60,000 nt of DNA. It comes from Lineus longissimus. Lineage: Eukaryota; Nemertea; Pilidiophora; Heteronemertea; Lineidae. The stretch spans positions 17,364,501 through 17,424,500 of the forward strand of contig NC_088311.1 of NCBI RefSeq assembly GCF_910592395.1, written 5' to 3'. The notes under the pieces were generated by a model that was not told the DNA's origin, did not search any database, and saw only the letters and a program-made list of their open reading frames with translations. A program made the translations under genes and the position numbers. This document shows positions 37,201 to 49,200 of the stretch, piece by piece; the stretch's first letter is position 1; each line of letters starts with the position of its first letter.

Positions 37201-40200
37201 ACCTATGCGAAAATAAATTTCGGCCATCTTTTCACAGGCAGCGTAAGTTTACCATGACATAAAAGTCATGTTTTAAATCAAAACATCACCAAAAGCAATC
37301 AAAATATCATGAACATTGAAAGACATGGACAACTTCAAGTAAATTGCTTGAATGTAGCTTGTATATTTTGACTTTTATGCCATGGTAAACAAACGTTGCC
37401 TGTGAAAAGCGGTGAAAAGGGTCGTTTCAAAATGGCCGAAATTGTTTTCGCAGGGCGTCTATTAAAGTATATCATCAGTCATTATGCCACACAAAGTAGT
37501 TATAACACCTTAATGCCGTGGTCACACTGGGGTTTTAACACGAATTGAATTCGAATTAAAACGTTGATACGTATTGGGGCGTCACACTCAATTCGGTTCA
37601 TACCGATCTCAATCCGCTTTAACCAACACGGTTCTTAAACCGAATTGAATGCGAATCAGCTAATCCGAATCAACGAAACCGTATTGAGATTTCAAGTGTG
37701 ACGCGCTTGATACGAATTAAGGTTTTCGATCGCACTGCGCATGCGCCCGGCGCATGGAAAGTGACCTTTGACCGCGGGAACTAGTGCTCCGAACTGGTTA
37801 ACTGATGTATTTAAATGATCTCATTAACTCAAATCGTTTTTCGTTATGCCATAGAATAGGGAAAAATCAACTCCCTTGCACGTGACTTGCATTTCCATTT
37901 CCTGGCAAGGTATGTTGCCGCCGGTTCGTTGGTCAAAGGTACGCTGGTCAGCAACATCGTCGCGGCGGGGTTTACCCCGGTTTTGGCCTCGTTTTCGAGG
38001 GCGAGGCCGGGATTCTCCGCTAATAGCGACGGTGGTGTTGACTCGCTGAGGACACTCCTCTTTGACCCGAACTTTGGCAATAGGCATGGCCGGGAGATGG
38101 AAATGGTCAAGCACCTTACGCGATTTTAACTTGTTAATAATGACTGTGTGATACTGTGATATTATATACTTATATGTTTTGTACTCGTAAATTTTATTCT
38201 CCCATATGGGAGGTTAATAAATAATAATAATAATAATAATAGATGGCGCGTCGTTAGTATGCATTGAGTGTGGCGCGTTTTAAACCAATTTGAATGGGTA
38301 TTCGGGCCAGTGTGACGCGACCGTTCTGAAACTGGATTAATCAATTCGTATTCCGGAGAGCGCTCTACGGAATTCGGTTTCAATTCGCATCCAGTGTGAA
38401 CACACCATTAGTTTGCTATGTCATCCTCCAGTGAAGGCTTGTTCTCAACCTTTAAATGGAGATGATAAGGACGCCAGATTGTATCACATAGTCCTGTTGC
38501 TAAACATCCAAAATATTTGCAATACTTAGATAGATTATGGTTGTGACTCATGATGTGGATTTTCATTAGTTGTTGTCAAAGGAAATGAAAAATAATGGTA
38601 ATCATAACTGTATATGGGAATGAAAAATGCAGTAATGATTATTAACCTTTTTGTTGTTTCTCAGTTCGGTTTTGATGAAAAGAATGGGACTGAAAAAATT
38701 AGACTACCTAATTTTTCGGCCAACAAACCAATCGTGTATTAGACATTTTCTAGGGGAGGGGGGAGTTTAGCATTGATGATTTGAAGCTGGCTTTCTCAAA
38801 ACAAGTCCAGAGGTATTGTCGTGTTCCTGTATAGTACATTTACTATAAACCGGTGTTTTTTCACAAAACTCCAAGAGATAGTGATTTTGTTCAATTTCAT
38901 TTTGATGTGGACAAATTTGAGTGGAAAGTTATGTTTTTCACCACCTTTGGCATAAAATCAAAAAGTCCCTCACCTATTCTATTGTGTTAAATCAAAGATC
39001 ATTCACGCTTGAGCCTGATAGGCTTGCGAAAGGCCTCTGCCAGACGATGACTTTGGAGCTGTAATCTGCTGTTATCTTTGCATGGCAAATCATCAGAAGG
39101 TACCAACATTGGGCAAAAATAAAACAGGTGGTACAAAACTGTCCCCAAATCGTTATTTATCAGTCAATTCTTCAAATTTAAAAAGCTTTTCGATCGGTTA
39201 GATATATTTGTATCCAAAAAGGTCTTAGTTCCCAAAAGCAGATGGTGTGGTTTCTTTAGAGTGGGCATGAAAAATCCCTGAGATACACAAACTGAATGGC
39301 TGATCCCAAGGATCATCGGGGCAAGCTTGACTACACTGACCCCCATGAAACACTTTTGGTGGGGGTCCTCAGGCCTAGGCCAAAAAGGGCAAATATTAGC
39401 GTGATCAAATTTTGCAAGGGCAATGATTGCCTTCGCCTCTGGTATGGCAAGAAGGTGTCAAACATGACCCACTGTAAAAAAGTTTCAGTTTCACATTGCA
39501 CAGTTTCTGAGAGGAGCTCAAGCGTGAGTTTTCGGAATTACGAAAAGCAAAGTAAGCTTTCTCGAAACAAGCCAAGGGGTCAAAGGTCATCTGTGTTTCT
39601 GTACCTGTACACATCGTTACCATTGACGACGTATCACCACAACAACAAAATCCGACTACAATTTTCTTGGCATCAATATATATTTATTTTGACTTGCTAA
39701 TGCACAGGTTATGTCGAGTGCTTCCTTGACACGGTTCGCCCATTCATCCTGTTGGCGTGTCGGCCGTGAACTGTGTTTTATGGGATTTTACAGGAGTAAC
39801 TCGAGTTAAATGATAATTCACTTTAGTTAATCAATATACTGGTATTGATGATCATTATATGAGATCAGTTCATATTCCGTATTTTATTTTTAATTTCTGT
39901 AATTTCCTGACCATGGCCATGTAGAATTAGCGGAATGAGCGGAATAAGCGAAATGAGCTGATCTGGGCTTCAATCACCTGGAAAAGCCAGTATTTGTCAC
40001 GATGATCGTTGCCATGCCTGAACTCTGAAGATGAAAGGAGGTACGGTAATACAGCGCTGCACACGGCTACCGACTGAACTCAAATGTCCCTACAGACCAG
40101 TTTTCATGCCCTCACTGCAAGTCATGGCTTAACGACTGAACTAAACTGTCCCTTCAGACCAGTTTTCATGCCCTCATTGCGAGTCATGGCTTAACGACTG

Positions 40201-43200
40201 AACTAAACTGTCCCTACAGACCAGTTTTCATGCCCTCATTGCGAGTCATGGCTTAAAGACTGTAAAAAGCGATTTTCAAATAATATTTGTGGCATATCGA
40301 ACAAATTAAAACTTAATGAATTCATTAAGTTCCATTTTGTATGAAAAAATATCATATTTTGTGCAGAATCCGCTCATTCCTCTCATTCCGCTCATTCCGC
40401 TAATTATACACGGCCCCTGACCATTGCCAGCTTTACTGTTAGAAGAGTTTACAATAATGTATCAGCCCCTATTCTAAAACACCTTGATTTAGAATGAACT
40501 GCATATCACAGTGTAAATGTACTATGCGCCAATGAAGCCTCGTTTTGAATTCAGTGGTTATGGTAGGCAACCATAACCGCTTGGGTAATGGTGCAGAATA
40601 TAGAAACTGTCAAAAAGCATTGAAAACTACATTATTCGTTATCTCATTTGAGATGTTTTAGAATAGAAATTGATACCTCACTGTCGGTACTGATTGTCTC
40701 ACCAAAACTGCTCAGGTGGATGAGCTACTCACAGTTTTGGTGAGACAACCTATACCTTCTGTTCCGTATCCATTCCTTAACTCAAAACTCATATACATAA
40801 ACTCTGAAGAATGGGCTTTGTCCAGGCCATGGCGTCACTTATCGGCAGTGAATATCAGCCCTAAAGTCTCCTCCTTTCACCGCCGATAACTACCGCCAGG
40901 TAATCTGTCGGGCGCACCATCAGAAACGGGTGGCCAATCAAATTGCTCGACACAAAGTAGTTAAATGACGGCCTGAATTGATAGAGGCAACCTCTGGATC
41001 AGGTTACTCTTCTTCTATACAACATGCATTGTGCATTTGGGTCAGGTCAGCATCCCTGGAACCATCACTTGTTGAACACCTGGTCTTCAATGATGATGGC
41101 TTTCAGTGCGTGTCTCGTGCGACAACCATGAGTGAGTGTAATGTTAGTTTTGTCGCGACAGAGGACGCGTTGGGAAGGAAGGGAATGCAGTGATACTACC
41201 GATAAAGTAACAGCCCTTCTGATGGCCGATCAGGGCGGAGTTATCTTTGGTGAAGGATGGATATACGCACAACGACGGTGGATCCGCATGGTTCAGGCCT
41301 GCAATGTCTTGAATTCGCTTCACCCTTGAAATAATGAGAGAAAATACATTGGTGAAATAACCAAGGAAGGTGGTTTAATGACACTGGTTTTATTTGAGGA
41401 GATCCAATTAATCGCATCTTAATTTACATGCTGTAGAAATTCAGAATGGAATTTATTTGTTGGATGCTGTGAATTGCTTGACTGGACTGGACACAATTGA
41501 TATTTCGCAATAATATTGACATTTTCTCTTAGAAAATTGCATGAGGCTATAAGTTCACAATTGTGAAAACACAGCGGAACTATTCAAATGTGTGACGGAT
41601 CTAAACAATACACACTCCATTATTGGAAGCACAAAAGTACATGAAAATTAATATTTGACCCGTACAGCACAAAGAGGCGCAAGTGGCACAGAAAATGAGC
41701 CGAAATGACACCAGGATAATGGCGGAAATTGATGTGCTCAGATGACACAAAAGGCAGACAATGGTGAAATGAACAACCCGTCTGTCTCAAGCTGAGAGCG
41801 AGTGAACACAGTGTGTAATGATATCAGGCCTGAGTGGGCTTTATTTGCCAGGCATGTTTGTTGTGAAAAACCTGTCAGATTTCAGATTATTGATGGGTGT
41901 TTTTAATCACAACCTTGACAATAGCCTAAGTTTTATTGATAACCATCCCTACATACGTCATCAGTCCACCAGTTGTTTTTTTTATCATGGCTCAGTATGG
42001 GCTTTCCTGTGGTAGAATTCCAGTTTTGACAGGCCTTACCTGACAACACAGCCTTGGAAAGACAATTTTGATATTAACACTTTAACCCTCCAAGGGCTAG
42101 GGTTAATTTGAGAAAATATATAATTTTACCCTAAAAAGTAACCCATGGCACAACTTCGATACAAGTGGTCATCACCAACATTTGACCAGCACCAAAGCAT
42201 TAAAATGCTTATTTTGATGAAATTTAACATATTTTCCATGATGTCGAGCAACCAAAAAGTATGCATTCATAAAATCAAATCTATTTATCTGTGGGAGATG
42301 GTGCATTGCTCTTGTGAGAACTACATTTAAATATTTTCAGCAAAATCAATCAATTGTTGGACACAAAAACTATGACATAAATCATGAAATAATACTGTTA
42401 TGATGTATAAAGACCGTTATGGTAGTGATCCAATAATGGTGATATGATGTAGTTGATCTGATAATGACCTGGGACAAGCCACATATCCTTAATTAGCTGA
42501 TCTACAATTGTGCCATGGAATTGGTGGGCAAGATTTAATTTTTTTCCATGTGGATTCTGCATAAATCGAAATGTGCTTCAGAAAACTTAAATTTGCTGCC
42601 AGTAGACTGAGTGACAGAGGCAAACTTGGTCGTGCTTGGGAAATATCCTCCAAGAGAGAAAATACCTGGAGTAAAATTAATTATTTGAACGAATATTAGG
42701 ATTTACTGCTCAGGGAAATTCATGGTTTTCCAAGGGATGACTACCCAAGATATATGAGGCATGTTTAAAGGTCTAAGCCGTTCGTTGAAAATTTGGAATT
42801 TGTAATTGAATTTGAATACTTTCAATTGCATAAATACATACTGGATGTAATTTTCCGAATTGCCTTTGTGTAGACAGATTACCATAAAAGCCAATTTTCA
42901 ACAACTTCGTATTCATAACAACTGCACTAGGGCATTGTGTATTGGTGGATTTCTATTTAACTGGACCACAAATAATTACGAACGGTGTACCCCTTTAAGC
43001 TTCCAGGCCACCAAGGACGTTCTTTTTCGTGATGCGCCTTCCAAGCAGCTTGGTTACTCACGTCTGGAACTTAAAGCACATGTGAGGTGGTTGTAGTTTT
43101 GTCTGACAATTGTGACTCGCTCTACCAAAACTAGGCGCTTGTCGCATCTGAACTTGACAGGTTGATACGGACTTGTTGTTCATTTCCCTATTGTAGACCT

Positions 43201-46200
43201 TTGGTGAAATGTAACCAAATCAGTTTGTAATAGATTTCACAAAAGGTCTACAATAGGGAAATGAACAGCAAGTCCGTATTAACCTGTCAAGTTCAGATGC
43301 GACAAGCGCCTAGTTTTGGTAGAGCGGGTCACATGTGAGGTGGTTGTAGTTTTGCCTGACAATTTCCGTTCTTTACTCGTTTCAGTCGAAGGATCAAACA
43401 CCGCTCCATATAGCTGCAGCCCGATCAAGTGGGGCGGTTAACTTAGTTCAGATGTTGCTCAAGGTCTCGGGGAAGGATGGAAGGCTCACGAAGGATAAGG
43501 TAAGAATGTTGTGACTGTGTTATTCGGAGGGGGAGACAATTGGCATCATGGTTGGAGTGCTGGGCTCATAATCGGGAGGTAATGGGTTTGACGTGCGATG
43601 GCGTCATTGTTGTTTCATCATTGTGTCCTCAAGCGAGACACTCAACCCTTAATTGCTTCATTCTGCTGATGAGATGTAACACTGAGGCTCCTTGTATCTG
43701 GTGTCTTTGTCAGCTAGGGCAGGCAAAAGACCCAATCAAGTGAGAAACATGAGATTTCAGCGTTTGAATTTGAAAGGTTGCATGTCAAGAGAAATCGAAG
43801 CATACATCTCAACTATTTTAGTTTAAATGCTGAAGCCTTTAAAGATGCCACATTGGTTTGAAAGCATGAACATTACTCCTTTGGTGTCCTGGCATAGCCA
43901 CACCAGAGTGAGGAAGCTGTAATTTGGATGGACAGTACATACTAGGGCTTGTGGTATTCGACTCGATGACTCGACGACGCGATGACTCGATGACGCGATC
44001 ATGTTGGAATTTTTTTAAAGAATATCACTGCTTGGACTGTAATTTATACATAGAATCATAAGTGGAGGAAAATAAAAAAGAACCGATCATTACCAACCCC
44101 TTTCCAGCTGTTTTCACCGTATCTAATCCGACCATTTTTCGTTTCCTACAAGTTCGCATTTTTGATAAAACCATGCGCCATGTTGCTATGCAAGCCACTG
44201 GTATCTCACCGTCAATACAGCTAAATACACCTAAATATAGCTGGTTCAGATCAACCTCCTACCCAGGTTCTTTACGAGCAGAAATTCCAATGTTAAAATG
44301 ACACGCGAGTTCCTGGAGACAAGGTTGGCTCTGGATATCCGTTCAGCACGGCAATATTAAATGTCCTATACACCTTTCCAGAAATGGGGCGCTGAGTGTC
44401 CGAAATAGTGATGTCATAAGGGGAAACTAGGCCTATGGTGGAGGGACAAAGGAGATAGTCATGGTTGACCAACACACTTGAATGCCTTTAATGACGGACA
44501 AGGGGGAAAAGTTAGTTCCAATGCAAGCCACCAATTTCGGGAAGCATGTATAGGGGCTGATGTATGGGGGGGGGGGGGGCAGATGTCAAGGGACGGAAGA
44601 GGGACTGAGTGACTGAGTCTAAAAAACTGCACATATGCGAAATTCCGATTGTTGACAGACTACCACATGACATCTGACATTGGCCACTAGAAGCTTGTTT
44701 GTCAATTAAATCTCCGGTCATTTTTGCATGCTATGAAACTTCCGCGAGTCCTTTAAATATCAAAATCAATCGCGGGGACCAATCTTCAGTGGCCATGGCT
44801 GGGAGGGGGGGGCACATCCTTCCACATACCGTAGCTGGGTATGGGAAGGCCGAGCTAAAACCTCTGCTGTTGCAGCGGTAGCCCGGAGACCAGGATCATG
44901 GGATTCCGTATTTTAGCAAAATCCATAGCAACGATCGCGTCATCGAGCCATCGCGTCGTCGAGTCATCGAGTCGAATACCACAAGCCCATACTAGAGCCT
45001 AATTTAGAGGTCCTCAGTGTGAGGCTGGATTTTCTTGGTGAGGTGGTTAGCCATGACTCGGAGACGTCGGAGATACTTGCAGTGGTTGCTGCTGATTCCA
45101 CAAGTGTTACTTGAAAATTCATCAGGGGGTATGATATTTTGACAGGCAAATCATAATGGGCTGAGCTGTGACTTTAGATTTTCCTGCATGGCTTATAAAA
45201 CTTTATAATTCCACAGATGGATATATCTTTCTTCACAAAATGATGCCATTCTAACATCACACATAAATGTTTCCGTGAGGAGCATGCATGCTTCTAACAT
45301 TCAACCGGATGAGGGTGGCTTGAACAACAATTTCAATGTTGCACGATCGAAAGAAAATTGCCTACCTTATGATTTGTGGGATATTGTTAATAAAACCTGA
45401 ATGCCTTTGGTACAAGCAGCCCTACATATTTGTAACAGGGTAACATCAACAGGAGATTGGTTTGTTGCAGCAGCCTTTCTCAATGAACATCACACCACCT
45501 GGCTGAGAGAGTGAGGGCATAGTGTGTTTGCAAATTATTACATGATCGTATATCTATCTATAGGCTAGCTTATAACTCGGCAACATTTCTGATGTCATTT
45601 AGCTCGTTATGTTACTAAATGCTCAGAGACACTCTTATGTATTCTTTCAGGATGGTTCAATTCCTCTGTTTCTTGCTACCGATGCCGGCAATCTTGCCGT
45701 TTGTAAAGAACTGCTCTTGACACATATCGAACCGCAGATAAAGGCACAGAGACAGGTAAGCGTTGGGACACAACTGCATCTTCGGGTCGCTGTTGATGCA
45801 GAATTAATTCCTCTGAGCTCAATTATAAAAATGAAATAGAAAATATTTGATATGACTGTTTTGTTGGGCATGACTTATTTTCCCCAGTTTTTAAAAGTGA
45901 TTTCTTTGCCCTGATTTCATTGGGCTGAAAAAACTACTTAGAATTTGATAGCAGTAATGTGCTACTGATAAAGCAAACTGAACACTCTTCCTGTGTTATG
46001 AAGAAAAAAGCCTTGGAATACTCTTCTCTTTGGTGAAGGTATCAAAATGGTCATTTTTCTCAAAATTGCCCAGTTTTCTGATCACACGTAAAAAATCACC
46101 TGGGTTAGAATTAAAGGAAATCTTTTGTTTCCATCATTTCAGACAACCGGTGATTCAGTATTACACCTGGCCTGTAGGAGGCGTGATGTTGACCTTGCCA

Positions 46201-49200
46201 GATTATTCATAGAGAATGGTGCTGATGTGGACATACAAAATGTAAATATTCATTCATTTATTCTTATTCATCAAAGATAGATTTAGGACTAATATCGACT
46301 TACTTAGGTCTTATTTAATGAGAATGGTGCTGATGTGGACATACAAAATGTAAGTTATTCATTTATTTATTCTCATTCATCAAAGATAGATTTAGGACTA
46401 ATATCAACTTACTTATAGATCTTATTTAACCCATTGAAAGTTATTCAGGTTTTAGGCAGCCACACAAGGTTCTTTTATGACTGTCTCCTTGATCAGAAAA
46501 AATGTATCCTGACTATCTACGGTGCCTACTTTGTAGTCAAATGGTTATGGGACCAGACTCATGATGAAATTTTTTACTTTGATCATATTTTGTCTGATGT
46601 TGAATATAAATAGTCTTTCAGATGAGACAAAAACCTGTGGTCCCTTGAACCTGAGTGTTCATGTCAGGGCGAGTGAAAGGATCCCAGATAGGTGGACAGT
46701 AGCCTCTGGTGGACTCTATACCTCCAGCAAAAATCCAATAGGGTTACGACGCCGATAATGATATGATGATGATGATGTGATATCCATCTTTCAGTTGGAT
46801 GGGCAGAGTCCACTGCACATAGCGGCCTGGGAGGGAGATGAGACCCTCATTAAGTATCTCTATCAAGTCAAGGCAAACCCTAACATCTCAGACAAGGTAA
46901 GATGGAAAACACCATCCTGACTGCATCTTTAGCTGATAAACTTTTATCAATGTCTTGTATTCTTTATGTGTAAGGTGTTTTTATTTAAACGTGAACTAGC
47001 CACTTGTGATTACACACTTATAGCGGGCTTGGACCTTGTGAGTACAGATCAGTGTGTCTGGTCAGGGCGGCTCTATTGCTATTAACTCTTTCAGTGCCCA
47101 AGAACGTACATGTACGACCTAAATTTTAAGGTATTTTAGTTCCTCCAGACGAAACCAGATGTCCCCAGCTACTCAAAAGTGTTTCATAATGGTTTCTCTG
47201 GCCTGGGGCGTCCAAATTGAATACTTTTTTCGACTGAGAGGGTGGGGTGTGGTCTGCCACAAAAATGGTGAAAATCGACCAAAAATACCACTCCCTTAAA
47301 AATGTTAGAACATAATCCTAGTATGCCCCTACTTATTACTGCTGTTTTATTGAAACAGGAGGTACTAAAGACAAAGATTTTGAAGGATTTTGATGAGTGT
47401 ATCTCAGTTATTTTTGTGAGATTTTGGGTAGTGACAATGCCCAAAAATGCCCAAATCCTGGCCACTGAAAGAGTTAAGTGAGCCTGAGCAGATTCGTAGA
47501 TTCCGTAGTTTCCCTGTGCTGTGCCTGAACATTCCTAATTTGTAATTGAACACTCTGACAAAAAGACATTGATTTAGTGAAAGAAAGTCTATGACGAGCT
47601 GATAACATGTATAAGCAACAATGAGGTACATGGACATGATGAACCTTTGCTTCCCTCCTTGCTCACTCCTTGAGTCACAGTCCAAGTCTTAGCAGTCCGA
47701 CAATTTAGAAAAGTTGCACAAATAGAGCGGACACCTCTCTATCAAGAACAACCTCTCTATTAAGGACACTAGTTTTGGTCCAAAATAGGTTCTTTCCTTT
47801 CAACTTGACCTCTCTAATCACGAGACCGCTCTAATCAGGACAGCACTTGTCAGTCCCGAGGGTGTCTTTAATAGAGAGGTACTACTGTATGGTAATGGAG
47901 GTCATTTGCACAACCACCACCGATACTCAACTGTCGAATATACTTACAATATTTCAGTATGATCGTAACCCCCTCCACATCGCTGCAGAGAGAGGCCACA
48001 CAAGCATTGTGGATATTCTAGTGGATAAATTCCGTGCCAATGTTTTGGCGAGGACTAAAGATGGGAGCACGTTGATGCACATCGCCTCCCAGTATGGTCA
48101 TCCAGATACGGCCCTGACATTCTTGAGGAGAGGGGTACCACTACATATGCCAAATAAGGTAAGATCGGACAAAATCAACCTTGTTACACTTCAAACATGG
48201 CCGCTGCAGCAGCCATCTTCCTATAATCCATCTCATCCGGCATTATCACACTATAAGATGACTGTTTCGCACCAATGATGGCCACATCACCAGCCATTTT
48301 CAACTTTGTTGCCCTCAGTTATTTCCATGATAAAACACAGACTGTTGATCATGCCAAGGAGCAACATTCAGTTGGGGGCAAATGCCAGTTGGTTACTCTT
48401 GGTGGGAAGTCAAGTCAGTGCAATGCAAAGCCTATGCAAGCCCGAAGGAAACTTGAAAAGTATCAGAGGTGACATTTTGTATGCTTTGTTAGTCTGTGAC
48501 TGAGTATCATAAAATTATATCAGCTGAGTCCTGTGTGACTGAGTATCATAAAATTATATCAGCTGAGTCCTGGACTCTGGGGCCTCTTGTTATTGTCATT
48601 TTACTCCCTCCTTTCAGGCTGGTGCTGTTTGCCTCCATGCTGCCGCCAAACGAGGGCACACTGCCGTTGTCAAGGCACTGCTACAGAAAGGAGCCGCTGT
48701 TGATTCTCTTACTAAGGTAGATGGTAAAACTTGCACCCAAGGGCCAATGCCGTTAGTCAAAAATTTGAAATTTGTAACTGAATTTGAATTTTTTCAAATT
48801 GTGTTGATATATACTTAATATATAAATTTCAACAAGCTGCTGTGTAGTCAGATACAGTCACTATGAATACCAAGTTTCAGCAAATTTGCATGCATAATAA
48901 CAGCACTGTGGTATTGTGTATAATTGCATTTCTATTTCCCTGAGCCACCAGTAAATATGAATTGTGTTCCCTTAGAGGGGTTCAGACCCACTACAGGGCC
49001 CATAACTTCTCTCACATCTAGGCAGTATCTACCATGCACATTCTAAACGAGAAAAACATAAAAATAAATTGGTTCATATCATAGTTGTTTGTAAAACCTT
49101 GATTTAAACCACAAAAATTGATTTATTTTTATGATGGGGTTTGATTTGAGATTTAAATACAGCGACTGAAGGAAAGAGGATGGCTCCATCTTTGTGACAT

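Larger units (their letters stand above)
36159..43385 (+). other. Intron 3 (7.2 kb)
   Basis: Phase-0 intron, GTAAGT...GTTTCAG. Contains the TIR elements at 37512 and 39926, family C copy 3 and two GTGACCC elements. 36159-37510, 38411-39925 and 40405-41650 show only unrecognised sequence; short direct words GAAGGC/GCTGG and chance ORFs do not support genes. Confidence 0.85.
43500..45650 (+). other. Intron 4 (2.15 kb)
   Basis: Phase-0 intron, GTAAGA...TTTCAG. It holds a SINE at 43530-43745 and the 8-bp-TSD element at 43946-44987. The remaining 44996-45650 shows nothing recognisable. Confidence 0.85.
46897..47957 (+). other. Intron 7 (1.06 kb)
   Basis: Phase-0 intron, GTAAGA...TTTCAG. Contains TTAA family B copy 2 and a pogo-like MITE that ends about 70 bp before exon 8. 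Confidence 0.85.

Noticed and set aside
37824-38114. Overlapping minus-strand ORFs in a GC-rich patch
   Set aside because: They lie inside a TIR element, overlap in two frames and match no transposase motif; not enough for a gene call.
46321-46349. Second copy of the exon 6 end as a real alternative exon
   Set aside because: It lacks its own acceptor, and extension from exon 6 meets an in-frame stop.
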